Part shown: positions 57,785 to 64,000 of the stretch, in pieces
How the letters are laid out: each line of letters starts with the position of its first letter
How positions within the stretch are numbered: position 1 is the stretch's first letter
Source: an uncultured Candidatus Melainabacteria bacterium
Lineage (GTDB): Bacteria; Cyanobacteriota; Vampirovibrionia; Gastranaerophilales; Gastranaerophilaceae
DNA length: 64,000 nt
Direction: 5' to 3'
Assembly (NCBI GenBank): GCA_934754655.1
Contig: CAKVIC010000003.1
Span: forward strand, 101,794 to 165,793
Position numbers and translations under genes: made by a program
The notes under the pieces: model-generated
Told to the model about the DNA's origin: nothing
What the model saw: only the letters and a program-made list of their open reading frames with translations
Database searches by the model: none

Positions 57785-59761
57785 TTATTCACCTAGCATA
57801 CTCAAAAAACTTTTCTCATCTAATATTATAACACCTAATTTTTCTGCTTTGTCAAGTTTTGAACCGGCATTAGCTCCAGCAACAACAAAAGACGTATTTT
57901 TAGAAACAGAAGATGATGTTTTTCCACCTCTCATTTTAATTTTTTCACCGGCTTCATCGCGTGTCATGCTCTCTAACGTTCCGGTTAAGACAAAAGTTTT
58001 ACCCGCAAGCTCATCAGTTTTATTTTGCAAATGATTTTTGAATTCAAAACCAATCTTTTTAAACTCTTCAATCATATTGATATTTTCAGGATTTTTGAAA
58101 AATTCATAAACACTTTTTGCGATTTTATCACCAATTCCATCGATTTTTGCAAGCTCATCTAAACTCGCATTACTCAAATCTTCAAGCGTCGGAAATTCAT
58201 TAACCAAAAGCTCTGCCGTTTCTTTGCCAACATGTCTTATAGAAAGCGCAGTAACAAACCTAGATAATGGTTGATTAACACTTGCTTGTATTGCATTATA
58301 CATATTTGTAGCAGATTTTTCTTTTACCAAATCCAATTTCATAAAATCATCAATTGTTAATTTATAAAAATCTACAGGAAATTTTACCATGCCATTTTCA
58401 TACAACTGAGAAATAACCGATGGTCCGACATTATCAATATCCATGGCTTCTTTAGAAACCCAATATTCTAATTTTGCTTTCAAAATAGAAGGACAATGCG
58501 GATTATCACAATACAAATTAACTTCACCTTCACGCGTTACCAATTTTGAATGACAATCCGGACATTCTTTTGGTGCAACATAAATCGGATAAGAATCGTG
58601 TTCTTCACTTTCCACAACTTTTATAACTTTAGGTATAATTTCCGCAGCTTTTTTTATCATTACTCTGTCACCAATTCGTACATCAAGCCTTGATATTTCA
58701 TCAAAATTATGCAAACTTGCTCTTGAAACAACACTACCTGCTAAATTTACAGGCTCTAATACCGCAACAGGAGTAACAGCTCCGGTTTTTCCAACCCCAA
58801 CTTCAATATTGACTAATTTTGTCGAAATTTCTTCCGGCGGAAATTTAAACGCTGTAGCCCACTTTGGCGCGCGAGCCGTAAACCCTAATTCATTTTGATA
58901 ATCTAAACGATTTACCTTTATTACAACACCATCAGTTGCATAATTTAAATCAAAACGCTTAGTTTCCCATTCTTTGCAAAATTCAATTGCACCCTCAATA
59001 TCATCCACTAATCTAATATTAGGATTAGTTTTAAAACCTAATTCTTTAACGTATTGCAAACTTTCCCAATGAGTTTTTGGTTTTTTATCAGCACGCTCAA
59101 TTATTGCAGTATACGTAAACATTGATAAATCACGTTTTGCAGTAATTGAGCTGTCAAGCTGGCGCAAAGAACCTGCCGCCGCGTTTCTTGGATTTGCAAA
59201 AACTTTTTCTCCGTGTGCTAAATTTTCTTCATTCAATCGCTCAAAAGAAGTTTTTGGCATATAAATTTCACCACGTATCTCAACATCGGCATTTTCAAAC
59301 AATTTCAAAGGAATCGCTTTAATTGTTTTTAAATTTTGAGTAATATTTTCACCAACGACGCCGTCACCACGAGTAACGCCTGTAGTAAAAAGTCCATTTT
59401 TATAAGTCAACGCGATAGCAAGACCGTCTATCTTTAATTCACAAACAAGCTGAACCTTTTGCGAAAACTCTTTTTGAACTCTTTCATACCATTTTCTTAA
59501 TTCTTCGGCACTATAAGTATTATCAAGACTATACAAACGATATTTATGCTTATATTCAGCAAAAGAATCACTTATCCCACCGACTCTTTGAGTTGGACTA
59601 TCTGATGTAATTAAATCGGGGCGCGCATTTTCCAATTCTTTTAATTTAGAAAACAACGAATCATATTCATAATCGCTTATTGTTGGATTATCCAAAACAT
59701 AATAATTATAATTATTTTTATTTATCTCATCACGTAACTTTTTAATTTCATCTTCTATCAT
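57785..59761 (-). CDS. ligA: NAD-dependent DNA ligase LigA
   Basis: The 658-residue enzyme has all LigA parts: domain Ia (NNYNYYVLDNPTISDYEYD), the adenylation site CELKIDGLAIAL with the catalytic Lys, the OB fold (VGVGKTGAVTPVAVLEPV), a Cys4 zinc finger (CPDCHSKL ... CDNPHCPSI), HhH repeats (IRHVGKETAELLVNEF, LAKIDGIGDKIAKSV) and a C-terminal BRCT domain. It seals nicks in replication and repair. It overlaps the upstream O-antigen-ligase gene by 14 bp, an unusual operon partner. Confidence 0.97.
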   Translation of the reverse strand: MIEDEIKKLRDEINKNNYNYYVLDNPTISDYEYDSLFSKLKELENARPDLITSDSPTQRVGGISDSFAEYKHKYRLYSLDNTYSAEELRKWYERVQKEFSQKVQLVCELKIDGLAIALTYKNGLFTTGVTRGDGVVGENITQNLKTIKAIPLKLFENADVEIRGEIYMPKTSFERLNEENLAHGEKVFANPRNAAAGSLRQLDSSITAKRDLSMFTYTAIIERADKKPKTHWESLQYVKELGFKTNPNIRLVDDIEGAIEFCKEWETKRFDLNYATDGVVIKVNRLDYQNELGFTARAPKWATAFKFPPEEISTKLVNIEVGVGKTGAVTPVAVLEPVNLAGSVVSRASLHNFDEISRLDVRIGDRVMIKKAAEIIPKVIKVVESEEHDSYPIYVAPKECPDCHSKLVTREGEVNLYCDNPHCPSILKAKLEYWVSKEAMDIDNVGPSVISQLYENGMVKFPVDFYKLTIDDFMKLDLVKEKSATNMYNAIQASVNQPLSRFVTALSIRHVGKETAELLVNEFPTLEDLSNASLDELAKIDGIGDKIAKSVYEFFKNPENINMIEEFKKIGFEFKNHLQNKTDELAGKTFVLTGTLESMTRDEAGEKIKMRGGKTSSSVSKNTSFVVAGANAGSKLDKAEKLGVIILDEKSFLSMLGE

Positions 59762-61085
59762 AAAGAAGTTTCTCCCGATTTTTCGCTGTAAGAACTCTTA
59801 TTATACCAAGCATAATCCAAAATATAAATTGAATTTGTGGTCTAAAAAATACAGTATCAACAAAGCCGTGAATTAAAATACCTAATAATGAAGCAAATGC
59901 TATTGCAATATAAAAAGAAGTTATGTTATTTCTATGTTTTAAATATTTAACGGCTTTTACTAAATTTGTAATTATCATTGAAACAAAAGCCAAAAGCGCA
60001 AAAATTCCGCTCTCTACAGCAAGCTCCAAATAAATATTGTACGCGCTTAATGCATCAAACCCCGTTTTCATATACAAACCGTATATTTCACGAAAATTTT
60101 GGTTTCCAACCCCGATTCCTAAAATCCAATTATCCTTAAACATTTGCACGCAAGAATTATAAACATTAAATCTAAAAGAATTTGAACTATCATTTCGCAT
60201 TGCAAAAATTGAAATTAATCTTGCTCGAACAGAAGTTATTGATAACATCAAAAACAAAATAATTGTACTCAAACATGCCGTAATTGTTGCAAAAAGTTTT
60301 CTAAATTTCGGTTTCAAGAATTTAAACATGATTAAAGCAAGAAAACATAATTCAAAAAATAATCCTATATATGCTCCCCTGCAACCGGTCAAAATTATAG
60401 ATAAAATCGTCAATACAAAAACCAACACACAAGTTAATGAAGTTTTTAAATGCTTGTTCAAAAATGGTAAAACAAACGCAACAACTGTTGTTGGTGCAAT
60501 TGCAAGCATAAACCCGCCAAACAAATTAGGATTAAACGGTTTTAAAGTTCCATAAACTCTTGTCATCACTTCTTCCGGATTAAGTCGCGACATGTCTTGC
60601 CAACCGGAAATTTCTGATACCGACATAAAATTTTGCATAATTGCAAATCCTGATTCAACAAATGCCATAAACGCAATTAGCAAAAAAACATATTTTATCA
60701 TTCGCTTATTTGATCTAATAAAATCTACAAATGAAAAATAAAACCCAACATACAAAACGGTTTTGCAAAACCCTTTTAAACTCAATGCAAATAAAGACGA
60801 ACCGGCAACACTAATTAGAACTAATAATAAATAAATTATTAAAAATACATCGCCTGATGAAAAATACAATCTCGCATTTGGTTTTGTACAGAGTTTTATG
60901 ATTGTTAAAAATATCATTACAAACGCAAAATTACCAATACTATCTGAAGGCATAAAAATTGATGAAACAATTAACAAAGCCAAACATAGGAAAATTAATT
61001 TATCGATATTTTGCAAAACCAAACTATTTTTATACAAATTTTGCGTTATATTTTGCGCAATAGAAAAAATTTTGTTCAAAAACAT
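59748..61085 (-). CDS. O-antigen ligase / IctB-like membrane protein
   Basis: The 445-residue protein has about ten membrane helices and the Wzy/WaaL-family periplasmic loop: GTLKPFNPNLFGGFMLAIAP, LTGCRGAYIGLFF, then RFNVYNSCVQMFKDNWILGIGVGNQNF and AYNIYLELAVESGIFALLAF. In cyanobacteria the IctB proteins of this family were once called bicarbonate transporters. Given rfaE1 upstream, surface-glycan polymerisation or ligation is the more likely role. DUF4330 ends 8 bp upstream and ligA overlaps downstream. Confidence 0.82.
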   Translation of the reverse strand: MFLNKIFSIAQNITQNLYKNSLVLQNIDKLIFLCLALLIVSSIFMPSDSIGNFAFVMIFLTIIKLCTKPNARLYFSSGDVFLIIYLLLVLISVAGSSLFALSLKGFCKTVLYVGFYFSFVDFIRSNKRMIKYVFLLIAFMAFVESGFAIMQNFMSVSEISGWQDMSRLNPEEVMTRVYGTLKPFNPNLFGGFMLAIAPTTVVAFVLPFLNKHLKTSLTCVLVFVLTILSIILTGCRGAYIGLFFELCFLALIMFKFLKPKFRKLFATITACLSTIILFLMLSITSVRARLISIFAMRNDSSNSFRFNVYNSCVQMFKDNWILGIGVGNQNFREIYGLYMKTGFDALSAYNIYLELAVESGIFALLAFVSMIITNLVKAVKYLKHRNNITSFYIAIAFASLLGILIHGFVDTVFFRPQIQFIFWIMLGIIRVLTAKNREKLLYDRR

Positions 61086-61093
61086 TTATATTA

Positions 61094-61636
61094 CTAACCT
61101 AAATTACTATTCTCACCAGCATTCTCGACTTTTGTTTCACCGGAAACTTTTACATTTGAAATTGTCCCGTTGAATTTATAATTTTCACCTTCAATAGTTA
61201 CTGGCAATCCCATTTTAATTTTATTTCCACCAACAACAGCGCCGTCTTTTGTAATTTTTGCCGTATCTGTAATTGTTATAACGGCATCAAAAACAGCCGG
61301 TTGAGCAGGATCAAGCACTAACATTGTTGAATCTTTTACAGTTGGCGAAAATGTTTTTCTAGGCTGCGAAGTAGCATTGATTACGTTTAATTCAGTATAA
61401 GGAACGTTTCTGATTGTCAAAAATGTTTTGTCACCGGATTTTATCGGGAAATTTTCACCGGTAACGGTTACACCACGCAAGAAAACTTCAAATTCAATTT
61501 TTGAAGTTGCTTCAATTTGCTTATCTGCTGTTTGACGAAAATGTTTAACAGTAAACAAACCCACGCATAAAGCGATTATCACTCCAATAACAATTATTAA
61601 ATCAACAAAACCAATTTTTTTAAAAAATTTATTCAT
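61094..61636 (-). CDS. DUF4330-family envelope protein
   Basis: The 180-residue protein has one N-terminal helix (KIGFVDLIIVIGVIIALCVGLFTV). An extracytoplasmic beta-rich domain follows, containing VFLRGVTVTGENFPIKSGDKTF, DAVITITDTAKITKDGAVVGGNKIKMGLPVTIEG and NFNGTISNV-like ends. That order matches DUF4330, which is frequent in cyanobacteria and some Firmicutes. Function unknown; it may be a membrane-tethered adaptor like HlyD. It is between rfaE1 and the O-antigen ligase-like gene in one operon. Confidence 0.75.
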   Translation of the reverse strand: MNKFFKKIGFVDLIIVIGVIIALCVGLFTVKHFRQTADKQIEATSKIEFEVFLRGVTVTGENFPIKSGDKTFLTIRNVPYTELNVINATSQPRKTFSPTVKDSTMLVLDPAQPAVFDAVITITDTAKITKDGAVVGGNKIKMGLPVTIEGENYKFNGTISNVKVSGETKVENAGENSNLG

Positions 61637-61687
61637 ATAAAACCTCTCTTTTTATTAATTTAATTTTATTTTCAAGAATTTTCCATG

Positions 61688-62707
61688 CTAGTTTTCTAAA
61701 TTAAATTTTGAAGGAAGATTCTCTAAAAGTTCTTTAATCGTTGTAGTTGCGCAACCATACTGCTTAACAACAATTCCTGCCGCAATATTTCCAATGACCG
61801 CCGCATAAACAGCAGGAGCACCAATAGCAATAGCAAGCGAGAAAAGAGCCGTCACAGTATCGCCGGCACCTGTCACATCAAACACTTTTGATTTATTAAA
61901 CACAGGAATATGCGTATACTCACCGCCTTTTTCAACAACCACCATGCCATCAGAACCACAAGTTATCAAAACATTTTCTAAATGATTTTCATTTATCATT
62001 TGCATGCCGGCTTCAATAAAATCCTCACGCGAACGTAAATATTTGCCAATATACTTTTGTGTATCAGGCAAATTTGGAGTCATTGAATATGCATCTTTAT
62101 ATCTATAATAATTTTTTTGTGCATCAACAATAACTTTTTTAGAATGTTCTTTTGCAACCTCAAACACTGATTTTATAACATTATCACTTAAAGTTCCTAT
62201 ATGATAATCAGATAAAATAATCAAGTCACACAAAGGAATTTGCGACTTAATCTTTTGTATCAAACGGTTTTCTGTTTCATTAGAAATTGGCGCATTCGTT
62301 TGCCTATCAATTCTTACAATTTGTTGAGTAACAGATTGAGAGCAAGAGCCGGAAATCCGTGTTTTTGTAATAGTTTTCCGCTCTTTATCAGAAACTAAAT
62401 GCGTACAATCCACATCCGCTTCAAAAAAAGCTGCTTTCAAATCTTCAGCTTGATAATCTTCCCCAACAATACCAATAACAGAAACCTTGCCGTCATTTAT
62501 CGAAGAAACGTTATGAGCCGCGTTTGACGCCCCACCCAAAATATGTTTTGTATGCGTGTGTTGAAGTATTAAAACAGGTGCCTCGCGAGAAATCCGTTCA
62601 GTATCTCCATAAACCATTTCATCAAGCGCCAAATCACCAATCACCAAAATTTTTGCACTTGATAATTTATTTATATATCGTTTTAAATCCTCAGCATTTA
62701 TTTGCAT
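61688..62707 (-). CDS. rfaE1: D-glycero-beta-D-manno-heptose-7-phosphate kinase (RfaE1/HldE kinase domain)
   Basis: The 339-residue PfkB-family sugar kinase has GGASNAAHNVSSI for substrate binding and the catalytic DVTGAGDTVTALFSLAIA near the C-terminus. ILVIGDLALDEMVYGDTERISREAPV is the typical HldE opening. It phosphorylates heptose-7-phosphate on the ADP-heptose route to LPS core or S-layer glycans. The adenylyltransferase domain of fused HldE is absent. The ATG at 62707 follows AAGGGT; the longer frame upstream crosses the divergent promoter. Confidence 0.9.
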   Translation of the reverse strand: MQINAEDLKRYINKLSSAKILVIGDLALDEMVYGDTERISREAPVLILQHTHTKHILGGASNAAHNVSSINDGKVSVIGIVGEDYQAEDLKAAFFEADVDCTHLVSDKERKTITKTRISGSCSQSVTQQIVRIDRQTNAPISNETENRLIQKIKSQIPLCDLIILSDYHIGTLSDNVIKSVFEVAKEHSKKVIVDAQKNYYRYKDAYSMTPNLPDTQKYIGKYLRSREDFIEAGMQMINENHLENVLITCGSDGMVVVEKGGEYTHIPVFNKSKVFDVTGAGDTVTALFSLAIAIGAPAVYAAVIGNIAAGIVVKQYGCATTTIKELLENLPSKFNLEN

Positions 62708-62724
62708 ATTAACCCTTCTTACTG

Positions 62725-62753
62725 TTGATAATATTAAAAATATCATATATAAT
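62725..62753 (+). promoter_or_regulatory. Promoter of the 62.8 kb membrane gene
   Basis: TTGATA (62725-62730), 17 bp spacer, TATAAT (62748-62753). It lies in the 86-bp divergent gap with rfaE1. Confidence 0.7.
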
Positions 62754-62793
62754 AATATCATAAAAAAAGTGAGAGTTAAAGAAAGATATTTTG

Positions 62794-63702
62794 ATGGCGG
62801 AAGAAAACGCAAAAAGACTTAATAACAATGAAGATCCGTTAGACATAAATGAGTTAGCCTCTTTAAATGAAGAGGTATCGGTTGATGTCATAGAACAATT
62901 AGAAGGCAAGCTTTCTGCAGATTCACAAGAATTTCAAAATTCCGGTGATGATTCAGAATTATTTGAAGAAGTCGATTCTACAAATAAACCTAAAAAAGCA
63001 GTAGAAAAAGCAACATATAATGAAAATCTTGATGACAATTTTATAAAAAAATACAAAGCACGATTAAACAAACAAAATTTTGATGCTCTCGCAAAAAAAG
63101 ACAGCTCTGAACCTGATGATACTCAAGATAGCCCTTCTGTTATTAACGCAAAAGAAAAACTAAAAGAGCGAGCAAAAGATGAAGAACGCTTAGATGCTTC
63201 ACTTCAACAAAGTGGTTTTGATAACAATGCAAGTATTCAAGAAGAATCTGAAAACACAAATGTTGATAGCTCAAATATAGAAGTTCTGTCAAAAGGTAAA
63301 ATCAAAGAAATTCCGGCAACCCCTGAACAAATTGAATACAATGACAGCCTAGATTTATTAGATGATAACGTAAAATACACAAAATATGTTATTTATGTAA
63401 ATCCTGAAAACACTGATTTTATGAATAGTTTAACAATCAAAGAACGAAAAAATTTAATAAATAGAATTTTAAGAGAGCAAGATGATATTGCGATAACCAA
63501 ACGTCGTTTTAGCATGATACAAAGCGTAATAAAACACGTTATAATAATGATAATAACGATTACATTAACAATTCCTGTTGTTTATTTTTCTGTAAACATG
63601 TCACTGGAAGCGTCAATTAACAATTATAGAAAATCTCAAACACTTTTCAAAAACCTTTATAGAGAAAAAGGTAAAATTCAAAAAATATCAAATATTCGAT
63701 AA
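62794..63702 (+). CDS. Acidic protein with C-terminal membrane helix, unknown
   Basis: The 302-residue protein has a long acidic, disordered N-terminal part (1-185). A folded stretch (DDNVKYTKYVIYVNPENTDFMNSLTIKERKNLINRILREQDDIA), one membrane helix near the end (VIKHVIIMIITITLTIPVVYFSV, about 245-267) and a short basic tail follow. No family recognised. The tail-anchored layout suggests an inner-membrane scaffold. The start is the ATG at 62794; a TTG directly before it is less likely. Confidence 0.72.
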   Translation: MAEENAKRLNNNEDPLDINELASLNEEVSVDVIEQLEGKLSADSQEFQNSGDDSELFEEVDSTNKPKKAVEKATYNENLDDNFIKKYKARLNKQNFDALAKKDSSEPDDTQDSPSVINAKEKLKERAKDEERLDASLQQSGFDNNASIQEESENTNVDSSNIEVLSKGKIKEIPATPEQIEYNDSLDLLDDNVKYTKYVIYVNPENTDFMNSLTIKERKNLINRILREQDDIAITKRRFSMIQSVIKHVIIMIITITLTIPVVYFSVNMSLEASINNYRKSQTLFKNLYREKGKIQKISNIR

Positions 63703-63768
63703 AAAATTTATTAAATATTACAGATATATCTTAAACAAGTTATAATAATATATCTACAACACAACCTA

Positions 63769-64000
63769 TTACATACCTTTCAATAATGGTCCGTTGTATT
63801 TTTTGTACAATTTCATAACATCTTCAGGAATATTTTCACCTTCTATCATTTTTGCGTATGTCTCGGCTATAAATTCCCCAATACTTGTTTTAGCATAAGC
63901 AGATACTTTTCCTGCAGTCTTTTGAATTTCTTTATTTGTTAAATGTTCGTATAAATCCGGATAGAGTTTTTGGAATTTTTCAGGATTCTTTTCCAATAAT
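63769..64000 (-). CDS. C-terminal fragment of a larger protein (start outside window)
   Basis: The reverse frame is open from the window edge to TAA at 63769, giving about 76 residues. It includes YPDLYEHLTNKEIQKTAGKVSAYAKTSIGEFIAETYAKMIEG and ends VMKLYKKYNGPLLKGM. EFIAETYAKMI resembles the zinc-ligand Glu helix at the end of some HExxH toxin-like peptidases, but the HExxH part would be outside. A TTG near the edge is not a convincing start. Identity unknown. Confidence 0.55.
   Translation of the reverse strand, partial: LLEKNPEKFQKLYPDLYEHLTNKEIQKTAGKVSAYAKTSIGEFIAETYAKMIEGENIPEDVMKLYKKYNGPLLKGM

Noticed and set aside
1..64000. tRNA, rRNA, tmRNA or CRISPR arrays
   Set aside because: No cloverleaf T-arm signature, rRNA segment or regularly spaced repeat array was seen by eye; a covariance scan would be decisive.

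Overview
The window is AT-rich, gene-dense bacterial chromosome. Four things point to a gut, non-photosynthetic relative of cyanobacteria (class Vampirovibrionia/Melainabacteria, probably order Gastranaerophilales): low GC; flagellar genes beside a trimeric [FeFe]-hydrogenase operon of the NADH/ferredoxin type found in fermenters; cyanobacteria-flavoured families (a DUF4330 protein and an IctB-like O-antigen ligase); and several small membrane or repeat proteins I do not recognise from other phyla. This placement is inferred from gene content and was not tested by phylogeny. There is no rRNA, tRNA, CRISPR array, transposase or intact prophage in view.

Layout. 1-4.2 kb: start of an S10-type ribosomal operon (rpsJ, rplC), a membrane LysM protein, a block of 141-bp tandem repeats and a Cys-rich type IV pilin-like protein. 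4.3-6.3 kb: a ZorA/ZorB-like proton-motor pair without Zorya effectors, and a TSCPD protein. 6.5-10.6 kb: TrkA/TrkH potassium uptake downstream of an S24 (LexA/CI-like) repressor, which faces two small phage-flavoured genes across a palindromic operator. 10.7-16.6 kb: a STAND-like ATPase with TPRs in an operon with rsmG and an AlkD glycosylase, then plsY, murA and a duplicated-motif protein. 17-28.7 kb: flagellin, then a long operon slt-flgF-flgG-flgA-flgI-flgJ-X-flgH-flgN-flgK-flgL for rod, P/L rings and hook-filament junction. 28.9-33.1 kb: hydC-hydB-hydA. 33.6-34 kb: an apparent small-RNA locus. 34-38 kb: a FliG-like protein, fliH and flhA. 38.2-64 kb: mostly housekeeping genes (tuf, thiL, lysS, folP, uvrA, smpB, glyQ, ligA), a tandem pair of amino-acid permeases, and a surface-polysaccharide/membrane operon (rfaE1, DUF4330, O-antigen ligase, ligA).

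How it fits together. The cell builds a flagellum with P- and L-rings, which implies an outer membrane. That agrees with an ADP-heptose-pathway kinase and an O-antigen ligase-like protein. The HydABC complex would reoxidise NADH and ferredoxin as H2. Recognisable promoters are sigma70-like, often with an extended -10 (TGnTATAAT). Three of them (uvrA, folP, smpB) place the expected transcription start at or next to the start codon, which suggests leaderless mRNAs. The least explained elements are the orphan ZorAB-like motor, the S24-trkA-trkH operon, the structured flagellin leader, the 33.7-33.9 kb RNA-like locus, and a hairpin between the Shine-Dalgarno and start codon of flgH.
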